Source: Leishmania mexicana MHOM/GT/2001/U1103 (lineage: Eukaryota; Euglenozoa; Kinetoplastea; Trypanosomatida; Trypanosomatidae). Taken from it: a stretch of 64,000 nucleotides of DNA. The notes below the pieces were generated by a model. That model was not told where the DNA came from and did not search any database. It saw only the letters and a list, made by a program, of their open reading frames with translations. This document shows, piece after piece, positions 37,669 through 47,900 of this stretch. Numbering within the stretch: position 1 is the stretch's first letter; each line of letters opens with the position of its first letter. Both the position numbers and the translations under genes were made by a program. The stretch spans positions 186,001-250,000 of the forward strand of contig NC_018329.1 in assembly GCF_000234665.1 (NCBI RefSeq), given 5' to 3'.

Positions 37669-38270
37669 GGTCTTTTTTTTCTGCTTTGTAGCGTGTTGAT
37701 TGCCATACAGCATGTGCCCAACTCTACGCTACCCCGACAGACCACAGGCCCCATCCGCGCTGTTCAAAGCAGCCGTAGGCACGCATTACAGCACTGCGCT
37801 GACCCATCCATTTGAGCACGGCCTCGGCCCCACACTCGACCCACCCACCCGCTGAGCAGGTCGCCTCACAGCCGCTCCACCTCTCCTGCCGGTTGCCGCC
37901 TGGTGCATCTCCCTCGAGATGGCTGAGGCTCCCCCACCAGCAGGCACCGAGGACCGGGTGGGCTGCACTCGAGTTACGTTGGCACTCCGACCATCATGTG
38001 GGTGGCGCAGGCCTGTTTATTGTCGCAGCTCTCTCCGACGCAGCACCATCCAGGACCCGACCGCTGACATGAGCAGCGGGTACATCGCTCTGACCTCCCC
38101 ACGTCGTAGGTGCTTGACCATGTCAGTACTGGAAGTGGTCAGGCGTTGGAGGGAGCAAGATGCCTGCTTGACACCCCCCCCACAGAGTGGGTGTACCGGG
38201 CCCTCGGACACCACTCTCTCAGGTGTGCCCCTACCCCGTCGTCAGGAGGCGGGGTGGGGGCGCGAAGTGA
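37669..38270 (-). mobile_element. SIDER2-type degenerate retroposon
   Basis: About 600 bp without a coherent reading frame. On the minus strand it runs from GTGCCCGGTACACCCACTCT-like motifs near 38200, through ACATGAGCAGCGGGT-equivalents (38070-38085) and the GC-rich block at 37820-37960, to GGATGGGGCCTGTGG and a short poly(A) (plus run of T at 37672-37680). Size, sense orientation relative to genes, and these motifs match what I recall of Leishmania SIDER2 elements, truncated relatives of ingi/L1Tc retroposons found in 3' UTRs. The same 3' end recurs at 61798-61900. SIDER2 copies are known to destabilise mRNAs; here the likely carrier is the EpsinR 3' UTR. Exact ends are approximate. Confidence 0.8.
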
Positions 38271-39163
38271 GACAAAGAGCAGCAGAGAATGTCATCGATT
38301 CAGGCAAGCGTGCTCTCTGGCGATCGTGCGTGAGCGCGGCACACTACGGCGAGATGTCGGTACAGTTCGTCCGCTTTCCCATCTCGCAAAAGAGGAAAGT
38401 TGTTCATGTGCGCACATCGGTGAGTATCGTGGGTAGCAATACCGGAAACATGGTGCGTGTATGTGTATCGCCATCAAGGCACACGCGCAAATATCCGTAC
38501 GCCTCGATTTGCTGTCGAGGCAGGAAGTGGCATACAGTGAAAGCTAGAAAAGGAAAAAGACGTGTCTGTATGGCCCACTGCGCTCTCTTAGCTTCAGTGC
38601 ATAGGTGTTGCGACGGAAGAAAGGGTGTGCCGTCAGCTTGGCAGGATTAACGCACAGACGTACGGAAAAGGGACGCCACCGCGAAAGCAACGAGTGCCAC
38701 ACGCACCCAGATACACAGCTAACAGACCCGCTCACATGCACAACCGCCGCACAGGCATCCTCAAAAGGAAAAACCGCGCAAGGCAAGTAAAACAAGCTAA
38801 AAAAGGGGGACGGAGAACGGAGACGAGCGACGACGATACCAGACAACGAGGAACCTCGCTCCGGTAACACCCTTCCGCAGCAGCAATCAACTAACGCAGC
38901 CGTCGTGCAACGACGGCGCACACCGTCAAACTCACCAGTCGAGACACTCTCGCACGACACAACACAGCAGAAAAGGAGAGAAGCGGGAGCGAAAAAAAAA
39001 GCCAATAAGGAAAATGAAAGAGCATCGAGCATCAGAAGCGCTTCAGCCAAAGCGACGCACACGCGTACAGGAGCACACACACACACAGAGAGAGGAGAGC
39101 ACAGGCACACACCGAGATACAAAGGAAAGACGGAAACATAAAAAGAAAAACAAAGAGTTGGAG

Positions 39164-39262
39164 GTATGTATGTATGTGTGTGTGTGTGCGTGTGCGTGCG
39201 TATCTTCCGGGGTTTCTCACTCTCCCACACACGCACAAACACACACACATACATACACATAC
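39164..39262. repeat. Imperfect inverted GTAT/GT...CA/ATAC repeat
   Basis: GTATGTATGTATG followed by (GT)n and GC-containing variants (39164-39199) is mirrored by (CA)n then CATACATACACATAC (39226-39262), separated by about 26 nt including cttccgg. It could fold in RNA or DNA. It lies in the spacer downstream of EpsinR. Confidence 0.7.
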
Positions 39263-39887
39263 AAGCGCAGCAGACACGCAAAACGGCTGCGGTGCACTGG
39301 GAAAGATAGCCATACAAAGGTGAAAGAACAAGAGAAAAACACCAGGACGTCAGCGTAGATTACGACCACCGTGGTAGATTATGTGACAACGACGCCGAAT
39401 ACGTGAGTGGCCTCCATCTGCACACACATACACACACAGCACACAAACTCCGTCCCCCTTTGCGAGCCTTCCACTTGGTGCGCTATCATTCCTAACCCTG
39501 TGCCCTCCCAACCACCCCAACCCCCTCTCCCCTCTCGCGCCGTCTGCGCGCTTTTCCTCCTTTTTTTTCGTCGTCCTGCATGACGCCTCACACGCATGTG
39601 TGCATAAGCTCATCATTATCGCATCCCATATATGAGGTCCATGGTGAGCACGGAGGCGACTCGAGGGAAGGGGAGAGGCTCAGCTGCATTCAAAAGGTAC
39701 ACCCGCGGAAAACGACCGACAGACTCGACAGCGTTAGTGGACAACATGCAGCAAGAGCTCATCGTCAGCGCCACGTATACATATATGGGCGGTTTGGGTG
39801 GGTGGGGGTGTCTCTGTACTAGTGAACGTCGAGGTGATATAGGAAGGGGGCCAGAAAGAGGGCGCACACCAGCGATACTGTGCTCTC

Positions 39888-41795
39888 TCACTTATGCTGC
39901 TGGTTGGAGAACTGCTGCAATGCACCCCACATGTTGTCCATGTTACCCACGCTGCTCGAGCAGTCGACAGTCCTCGTTGTGGTATTTAACGGTGACTGGT
40001 CCCACGTATCGGACAGCTGCGGACCTGGTGCAGATGTCTGGGCCCAAGTGCCAGGCTGAGGCTGCTGCTGAAACTTACCCCAAGAGTTCGACGGCTGCTG
40101 CTGAGGCTGCCCCCACGAGTTGCCTGTGGAGGCGGTGGTGGATTGTCCCCAAGGGGTGACCTGCTGCTGTTGCGGCAGCGGCATGGACTGTTGCGGTGGC
40201 ACCATGGACTGCTGCGGTGGCACCATGGACTGTTGCGGTGGCACCATGGACTGCTGCGGTGGCACCATGGACTGTTGCGGTGGCACCATGGACTGTTGCG
40301 GTGGCACCATGGGCTGTTGCGGTGGTACCATGGACTGTTGCGGTGGCACCATGGGCTGTTGCAGTGGCACCATGGACTGTTGCGGTGGCACCATGGACTG
40401 TTGCGGTGGCACCATGGACTGTTGCGGTGGCACCATGGACTGTTGCGGTGGCACCATGGACTGTTGCGGTGGCACCATGGACTGTTGCGGTGGCACCATG
40501 GACTGTTGCGGTGGCACCATGGACTGCTGCGGTGGCACCATGGACTGTTGCGGTGGCACCATGGACTGTTGCGGTGGCACCATGGACTGTTGCGGTGGCA
40601 CCATGGACTGTTGCGGCCATTGCTGTGGTGCACCCCAAGCGTCGTTGACAGCCTGTGGCTGTCCCCATTGGTTCTGAACGCAGGTCGGTGGTTGTTGGGT
40701 CTGGCCCCACGTGTTCTGCTGTGGCGCAAGTCCGGCGCGGGAGTCGAGGAAGGAATCGAAGGGGTCCGCTGACGAGGCAGGGGCGGCGACAGCAGGCTGG
40801 GGGAAGAGGGGAGGTGCGAAGAGTTCTTCCAGCGCATTCGTCGCGGGCGGATTGGGCGAGGGGGGCTTTAGTGGCGTGCTGGATGGCTTGTCCGAGTTCA
40901 GTGTCGGCAACGCTACACCCTCGCGCCGCGCCCGTTCCTCCTCCTCCTGCTGGAGTCGCATGGCGAGTCTCTCGTCGTCCTCCGCGGTCAACTTCTGGCG
41001 GTCAGCCTCGTTCTGGCGCTGGCGGACTTTAGTTGCGTACATCTCCTCCAGTTGCTCGGCCGAAATGCCGCTGCGGCGCTCTTCGTCACGCTGCAAGCGC
41101 AGCGCCATCTCCATGTCGAACCGTTCCTGCTCCTCCTTGGTGCGCGGGCGCTGCGGAACCGTTCCAGGGAGCGGCGAGGAGCGGTAGGAGTCATAGGCCT
41201 GGCGGGAGCCCTTGCCAGAGCCGCGGTATCGTTCACGATCTTGGCTGCCGCCATACCCACCACCGTAAAAGCCGCCGTGGCCGCCAGCTCCGCTGTTCGG
41301 GCCGCCGCCATCGCTAGCGTTGTGGGCGAGCTTCTCCTTGATCTGCGCGGCTACCATGCGCTCCTCGCGCAGCTGCAGGCCATCACTGAGAAGGTCCGCA
41401 ACCTTCTTTGCCCGCTCCCGCACTGACACGCCGTGATCAACACCCTTGGGGTTAGTGTAGTAGAAGCTGGTGGAAATGGTGCGCATGAGGGGCACCAAGG
41501 CGCAGATCTCCGGCAGGAAACGGTCTTCGACGTTCCGGGCGAGATAGTCGATGACGAGCAGCGACTTGTAGCACGGGCGCCAGGACTTGTCGCGGTTGTT
41601 GAGGCGGCTGCGCAGTTCGTTCAAGATTTCGGGGCCGCCCCGGGGGTAGGCGTTGCATACGGCATCCATCTGCGGCCCCGTCGGCCCCCATTTTTCATCG
41701 TTGGTCGCCTCGTGCACAATCGTGACGTACTCGCTCCTTGTGGCCATCACTCGGCCCCACTCCTTCACAGACCACAGCTGCTGTGTAAAGTTCAT
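39888..41795 (-). CDS. EpsinR: EpsinR (ENTH-domain clathrin adaptor)
   Basis: 635 aa. Residues about 12-150 are an ENTH domain: VHEATNDEKWGPTGPQMDAV, RPCYKSLLVIDYLARN and VSVRERAKKVADLLSD are canonical blocks for phosphoinositide-binding epsins. A Gly-rich linker follows. Two UIM-like helices come next (ERFDMEMALRLQRDEERR and DDERLAMRLQQEEEERARRE), lacking the usual UIM serine. DPFDSFLDSR gives a DPF/adaptor-like motif. Residues about 393-540 are 21 heptads of MVPPQQS, then a Gln/Trp/Pro-rich tail ending FSNQQHK. Family knowledge: trypanosomatids have a single EpsinR working in clathrin-mediated endocytosis and TGN traffic at the flagellar pocket. The conserved ENTH start and a strong splice site fix the N-terminus. 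The heptad array is not a feature of the family and is likely variable between strains. Confidence 0.95.
   Translation of the reverse strand: MNFTQQLWSVKEWGRVMATRSEYVTIVHEATNDEKWGPTGPQMDAVCNAYPRGGPEILNELRSRLNNRDKSWRPCYKSLLVIDYLARNVEDRFLPEICALVPLMRTISTSFYYTNPKGVDHGVSVRERAKKVADLLSDGLQLREERMVAAQIKEKLAHNASDGGGPNSGAGGHGGFYGGGYGGSQDRERYRGSGKGSRQAYDSYRSSPLPGTVPQRPRTKEEQERFDMEMALRLQRDEERRSGISAEQLEEMYATKVRQRQNEADRQKLTAEDDERLAMRLQQEEEERARREGVALPTLNSDKPSSTPLKPPSPNPPATNALEELFAPPLFPQPAVAAPASSADPFDSFLDSRAGLAPQQNTWGQTQQPPTCVQNQWGQPQAVNDAWGAPQQWPQQSMVPPQQSMVPPQQSMVPPQQSMVPPQQSMVPPQQSMVPPQQSMVPPQQSMVPPQQSMVPPQQSMVPPQQSMVPPQQSMVPLQQPMVPPQQSMVPPQQPMVPPQQSMVPPQQSMVPPQQSMVPPQQSMVPPQQSMVPPQQSMPLPQQQQVTPWGQSTTASTGNSWGQPQQQPSNSWGKFQQQPQPGTWAQTSAPGPQLSDTWDQSPLNTTTRTVDCSSSVGNMDNMWGALQQFSNQQHK
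40180..40620 (-). repeat. 21-bp coding minisatellite, about 21 copies, in EpsinR
   Basis: Plus-strand unit caccatggactgttgcggtgg repeated head to tail, encoding MVPPQQS on the minus strand. Most copies are identical; variants are MVPLQQP and MVPPQQP (near 40310-40375) and third-position changes ctgctg for ctgttg. No stop codon occurs in several other frames of the array, which explains the long shadow frames there. Confidence 0.95.
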
Positions 41796-41870
41796 ATCCG
41801 CCCTTTTCGATGGTTAAACGGTCGTCGTCGTCGAGTTCGACTCTCCGGGTGTACGCGCTTAGACGCGAGC

Positions 41871-41899
41871 CTGGAGGAGGAGGAGGAGGGGAGGAAGAA
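41871..41899 (-). promoter_or_regulatory. Polypyrimidine tract and splice acceptor of EpsinR
   Basis: On the minus strand TTCTTCCTCCCCTCCTCC-type sequence (plus 41873-41899) ends in CAG at 41871-41873. This is the first AG, about 75 nt before the ATG. Confidence 0.5.
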
Positions 41900-44337
41900 T
41901 ACAGCGGTATACAGATGATGCACTCTCTCTCTAGCTGGAACGAGCAGGGAGTTCAACGCGGTGAAAGGTAAGAGTCTGCTGTTCCGAGAGAGTGCAGGAG
42001 GCGCAGATACTCTTCCGACACACACACACACACAGAAACGCGGAGAGATGGAGTAACAGAGAATGCACGAAGCCTTGCCACCACGCTCGGGCTGGTGCAC
42101 AGAGGAGGAGTTCTACCTCACTTCTACACTTCGATAATAAGAAAACAAAAGGGAGATAAGCGTCTGCTGATGCGCGTGTGCGGGTGTGCCAATCTGGCCT
42201 TGAGTTCCTCCTCGCCCCCTTGTAGTGGCCTTCAAGAGGGCAATGACCTTTCTCTTACGTGGGGAGAAGATCGCTCGCCTGTTGCGCTGCTGTTTCCTGC
42301 TGTGTATACGTGTACACCCCAGTGTGGCAAGCAGAGAGAGACACACGCGCGCAGGCAGAGACAGAGGGGGGAGGGGTGGATGGAAACAAGGGGGCTGGTC
42401 CTATGTGGAAGAGAGAGCGCGAGAGAGCGGCAAACGTTCGACTCTTTGAAAGAAAGAGGTGGACGGAGATGTGCAGAGAGGCACTGCAGAGTGGGGGGAG
42501 GGAGGGGGAAAGGTGAGGGGAAGAGAAAGGAGGGGGAGAGCTGGGCGTGACGTTCACGCAGTTGTGTGTGTGTGTGTGTGATGGAAACGGGTCCAATGAG
42601 GGGAGGAGGAGAGGGCAAGAAGTGAGAAGCGGCACAGAGAAGAGAGAAGCGAGGTGAGGTGGCATTCTGGAGGGAGGGGGAGGGGGAGGGGCAAGTCGTA
42701 CAGATATGTACGAAATAGGGAAACAGAGAAGTGACAGGGATAGCAAAGCAGAGAAGAGGGAGTCAAGCACACCACTTTCGGCTTCCTCATACCCCTCGTT
42801 GGTGCTCCTCCTCATTCTCTCATCAGCTCCGTCATGTGGATGCTTCTTCTGTATCATGCCTGCCATCCAGAAGAGCCACTACTTTACAGCCGCAGCACAA
42901 GAGGTGCTGCCGGTGCGACAAACAACGGCGCGTCAAGTGCTGTCCACGCCGTCCTTCTTGTCATCGCCATCTTCGATTGGGTTGCTTGCTGGAAGTGAGG
43001 CCTCCGCCCCTTGTGAGTTCGAAATCAGAACACAGGTAATCGCGCACCGAGAGAATGGAACAGGGAGCACAAAAAGAAGAGAGCGACGCAGACACGCAGC
43101 ACACCACCGATCCCACCAATGAGTCCCTGCCTGCCAGCGGCGGGAAAAGGGTGCCCGTCATACGGGCAAAGAAAAAGAGGGCCCGGCCGATACAGACCCG
43201 AAAGCCAGAGGCGTGATGGTGGGCCGTGTGACGATGCGGACTCAGGCGCAGGACATCGTTATACAAAGACGTGAGCATACACCACTCACGTGTATCTCCG
43301 CCTCGTCCCCCTGTCGCCAAGCCGGCATGAGCAGCATCAAGAGAGCAGCGGTCTCGGCTGCCCGCCGCAGTTTTCAGCCTTCCCTAGACATCAACCCCTG
43401 TCGCCGCACAGAGCAGCGACGCCGCAAAAGAGAGAGAATGAAAAGACTCAGATAGACATCGACAAGAAACAGAGGAGAGAGAAAGGAGAGGAGAGATTTT
43501 GGGGGGTTATGGGGGTTTGTAGGGGGTGGTGGGCGGAAGTCGCAGTGCAGCTGGTCTGTGAGGAAGCAGCCACAACAGCGGAAAAGGAAGGGAGCTGACG
43601 GGGGAAAGGACAAGGCGAGAAGCGTCGTTCAGTTGGCTGGAAAGGAATACCAAGAGAGCCGAGAAATATAGACGCGAAAACAGCAACAACGAGCACGATA
43701 CACTGCAGACGTTGAGAGCAGAACGACAGCGCAGGAGAATGCCGCGGAAAAGAAGCCGCGGTGGTGGTGGGTTCCCCAAATACGCACAGGGAGAAAAAGC
43801 GGCGCAACGTGGAAAGGGTGAGAGACACACGCACACGGCGGAGGATGATGGAAGGAAAAGCGACACGGGAGGGGGGGGCAGTAAGATAGAGAAAAGAAAA
43901 AGAGGGCCTAGGAAGGGGAAAAAGAGGGGGTGGGAGGCAACAGCAACGCAAAACGAAGCAAGTCCACAGACCTCGCCGGCTGCAACGCCACAAGCATGTT
44001 CGTCCTTTTCCGTCTTCTCTCCTGCTCTCTCACGTACAGGGGTGTGCATCAGCGCAACAACGGTTTCCTCTCACATTCTATTTGCCTGAACAACAACGAG
44101 TCCATTCTGTAACTCCGATTTCCTGCGTCGAGGCGCATCATCCCCGTCCCAAGCACCGAAACGCACGCACACGGGATGCAACCATCACGCAGCAGTAAGT
44201 CCTTCACATGCCCGCAGGCAGGTGGGCAAGATATGCGGAGCAAGGGATCACATAGCAGCAGCGGAGAACACGCGAGAACGAGCCAAAAGACAAGCGAAGA
44301 AAGCCAGGCAGCTCTTCGGGGGGTGGCCGTGTGAGGA

Positions 44338-44351
44338 CGACGCACACGAGA

Positions 44352-44390
<39 letters not shown>

Positions 44391-44445
44391 CGCAGATATG
44401 TATACGCATATATATATATGTGTGTGTGTGTTCTCGTGTGCGTTG
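44338..44445. repeat. Long inverted CA/TA/TG repeat with unique anchoring ends
   Basis: Arm one starts cgcacacgagaacacacaca (from 44341) and continues into (CA)n and (TA)n. Arm two ends tgtgtgtgtgttctcgtgtg then cg (to 44442). The non-repetitive outer 12-14 nt of both arms are perfectly complementary, so this is not just two chance microsatellites. The centre is cgcagatatgtatacg. Confidence 0.85.
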
Positions 44446-44908
44446 ATGTCGCGGCTCGCTCGCTCTCTCGCCCTGGGAGAGAAGTGGACGGAGGAGGTGG
44501 TGTTGCTGGGGAGTAGCGACGATGCACGGAGGTTAAGGTGGAGGGGGGCGGTGGATTCAACTACAAGACGGAGAGAAGAATGAGGATATAAGCGAAGATC
44601 CAACACACCAGGAAGGAACAAAAGAGAATGGAGAAGAGCGCCGATACGTGTGTGGGGTGTGTCTGCCAATAGTGCACACATACAGGGAGGGAGAGAGGGA
44701 GGGGGGGTACACCAACATGCTACCACCACAACCACCACCACCCCCTCTTCTCCCTCCGAAAGAGGAAGTCGAGAGAAAAAGAAAAACGCGAGCCAGTGCG
44801 TGCACCAGTGGGTGCATCAGCACAACGCCCACATCGGGTATGCGTCAACAAGTGCGACGTGCCGCACCACTAGCAGCGAAGGCACGCACACACATACACC
44901 CTCTCACC

Positions 44909-47900
44909 TCAGTGCGGATGAGGGTGACCATGGTAGCGGGGCTCGGACCTCTTCGGCATCTCCTCAACCGCCGAGAACACCGGCCGGCGACTGAAGGACT
45001 GACGATGTGACCTTGGCCTATTTGTCGTGGTCACCTCTTCGGTGGATTGAATCGTCGGCGCCGCTGCAGTAAACGAGCTCTGGTGCGAGGCGCATCTTCC
45101 AGTGGGGCTGCCGACAGCGCCCGTCACGGGCGGGCGCGGGTAGAAATTGGGCATGCCGCCGCCAAGATTGGCCGTTCCACCGGGCCGCAAATGCGGCGCC
45201 TGGTGAAACGAGCCGACGTTCTCTCCGCTCCTCGGCGCCGTCAAGAGGTGGAATCCTTCCGGGCTAACGCTAGACTGGGCGCCGGTGTATCCGGGGCGCC
45301 CCCCCGCCGGCGGACGCAGCAGCGGCACCGCCACCATCACAGAGCCTTGTGGCGGGGAACTTGCACCGCCGTGGCCAACACCAGCCATACCGCTAGGCGC
45401 GCCGGCGCTCCCGCTGGTTGGCGACCCGCCCACCTTGCTGCCACTCTGCTCACTCACTGGTGGGTAGCCTTGAAGCGCCGAAAAGGAGCTGCCGTTACTG
45501 TACCCATTTGGCGCGCTGCTGCCTTGCTGCGGCACTGACATGAGGCCGCCCGCGACAGTGGAGACGAAGTACTGGCTCTGCGGCCGGATTAGCGCCTGCC
45601 GTGGGTAGCGCATGTACTTCACGCCGCAGTTCTGCACCGGCCCCACGCGGTGTGGCAAGGCCCCCGGGGTCAGTGCAGACGGCGCTGCTGCCAGTGGCGA
45701 CGGAGACGACGGCCTGGTGCCGGTGCGCAGCGTCTGCCGCGGTGGCGGCACTGGCGACAACATCAGGGCGGTTTCGCTTGGCTGTCGCGAGCCGAGCTGC
45801 ACGCCGTTGTGCTCGGGGCCTGGAGTATTCCCCGAGGAAGCGCGGCGGGCGAGCATGAAGGCCTTTGGGGGGAGTCGCTCCTCCTTCAACCCAGACGCGC
45901 AGGGTATTGCCGTAGTCAGATGATCCTTTGCCGCCGGTGTACCTGGCCCAGCGCTGCTACGGCCACTCCCTGGCGACGCCAAAGGTGTGATAACAGCACC
46001 TTTGCCGTTGCGCTGCAGAGGAGGCAGGCCGACAGCACGACAAACCTCATTGCACTTGTGGCTCTCGAGGAAGCGCCGGATGCCCTCTTCGCCGAGGTTG
46101 CCGCGGCCGTATCCCTCCCCGTCTGCGGAGAGAATCTGCGGGTCCGTGTAGTAGTCGTCGACGCCTTGGATGTCCACCACCATCAGCTCATGATCGCTGG
46201 CGTGGTACGTGAAGTGCGAGAAGGCCTGCGGCGTCCACCGCGCCTTTCGCCGCACATAGCCGCAGTTGTTATTGTACTTCACAAACTTGCCTGTCAGCTG
46301 CGGCTCCATGGCCAGTATCAGCGGCGGGTTGCGCTTCGGTAGGATCAGCACAGCCGCAGGGACGAAGCGGACCTCCTTCGGTGGTCGCATCATGTTGAAG
46401 ACACGTGCCCAGTGCCCCGCGATGCTGTGCATTGAAACGTCGTCAAAGTACTGGTCGTCCTTGACGGACGACTTCAAGTACCGCTTCGCCACCAAGAGGC
46501 AGTTGAGTCGACGCATGTCGATCATGTAGTAGGACGCACGCATGTTCCCCTTCGCGAAGGGCTGTGGGCTGAGCACCACACTCGTCTCCACACTGCCCCA
46601 GCAGCCCTCGGTGAGGTTCCACTCGTGGATGATGGCCGGCTCGGCGTAGCTGTGCAGCTGCGGCACACACGAGTAGCGGTACTTGAGATCGGAGAAGGCA
46701 GCCACAGGGGGCGGCACAGTGCAGCCTCCCACCAGCTGCAGCACCTCCGGCACCAAGCTACCGCTGCTGCTGTAGCTGCTGTAGCTGTACCCAGAGCTGC
46801 CGTCGGCGCTCTCGTCGTCGCTACTGCGGCTCCGCAAGGAAGAGCAGGACGAGGACGGGCTCCGTCTGGCCTTCCGCGCCGCCGCCACTGCTGTTGATGC
46901 GGCTGCCGCCGATGTTAGAGCTTTTTGCCCGGCGCCACACCCCTCCGCACCACCAGCACCCGTCACAGCCGGCTCGACTGCTGCCGGCACATCATCCTTG
47001 GTATGAGATCGACTGTATGCGGAGCAGCATGGCATGGAGGTCGCGGAGATGGCAGCGGTCCCCTTCGTGACGGGGCCTGTCAGCGCATCGCCCGGGCGCG
47101 ACTGGTTCAGGTCTGGCTCCACTGATTGGCTCGTCTCCGCACCTGGTCGCAGAGGCAGGCTCGACCCTTGACAATGATCGGCCCCGCGTCCGGAGGCAGA
47201 CGCAGTCATCAGCGAAGCCTCGCTTGCATCGGCCGAGGCGCCATCGCTATTGGCCACGGGGACAAGCATGGCAGGGAGTGAAGTGTCGGCCGCCAGCGAG
47301 GGCAACCGATGACGCTGCTGCACCTCCTGCTGCTGCTTCAGCTCCAGAATGGCAGCTGTTCCGGATCCCGCTGCGGCTGCGGGAAGATGCGGAGCTGGAC
47401 TCAGCGCACCCTCGTTGGACATCGGAGCGCGCTCGGGAATCACACCGTCGGCGGAGTCGCTTTCATCCATCGGTTGTCTGCGCAGTGGACCTCGGCTCTC
47501 GTCATCGCAGTTATCCGCGCCGCCGTCATTTGCCTCAAGCGTAGCATCGCACTCCACGCCGCAGCCTTCGGCGTCCGCCTCGTGTGCGTGCAGCTGCCCC
47601 TCCAGATCGCTGACGTTGGTTGGGGTGCTGCTGCTTACGTGGAGGAAGCTGTTCGCGTCTCCCTGATCTCGCGGCCTGCCAGCGATGTCGATGAAAAAGC
47701 GACGCCGAAACGGCGCCGGGGTGCTCGGCATCAACTTAGACGGAAGCGCCGTGCTGGGAGCGACGGGAACGTCTCTACCAGAGGCGCTCGTGCACCGCCG
47801 CACTCCAAGCGCTTTCAGCAAGGTACCGCCTCCGTCGACCTGCGCATTCGTTAACGCGCTGCACGTGCTGGCGAGGACCTGCGGCGAAAGTGTCGCGGCA

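Larger units (their letters stand above)
36945..39887. other. Spacer between EpsinR and the 95-aa gene
   Basis: 2.9 kb carrying the SIDER2 element (37669-38270), a 7-bp hairpin gcctcga/tcgaggc at 38501-38521 and the inverted GTAT/CATAC repeat at 39164-39262. Probably largely EpsinR 3' UTR. No gene seen. Confidence 0.6.
41796..44908. other. Spacer between the alpha-kinase gene and EpsinR
   Basis: 3.1 kb with the EpsinR splice site, (GT)n at 42563-42580, a 7-bp hairpin tgcccgt/acgggca at 43152-43168, and the long inverted repeat at 44338-44445. A plus-strand frame near 42858-43122 (MPAIQKSHYF...) has no support beyond being open. Confidence 0.6.

Noticed and set aside
37919..38650. 243-codon plus-strand frame
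   Set aside because: It runs antisense through the SIDER2 element and into spacer; no domain is recognisable.
39632..40159. Plus-strand frame starting MRSMVSTEATRG
   Set aside because: Looks protein-like for about 45 residues, but so does the opposite strand over the same bases; a useful warning that appearance alone is not evidence here.
40120..40772. Several long frames and an apparent direct-repeat array like a CRISPR
   Set aside because: It is a head-to-tail 21-bp coding minisatellite with no spacers, inside the EpsinR frame; extra frames are open only because the unit lacks stops.
42858..43122. Plus-strand frame MPAIQKSHYF...
   Set aside because: Opposite to transcription, short, ends in Arg/His low complexity and has no recognisable family.
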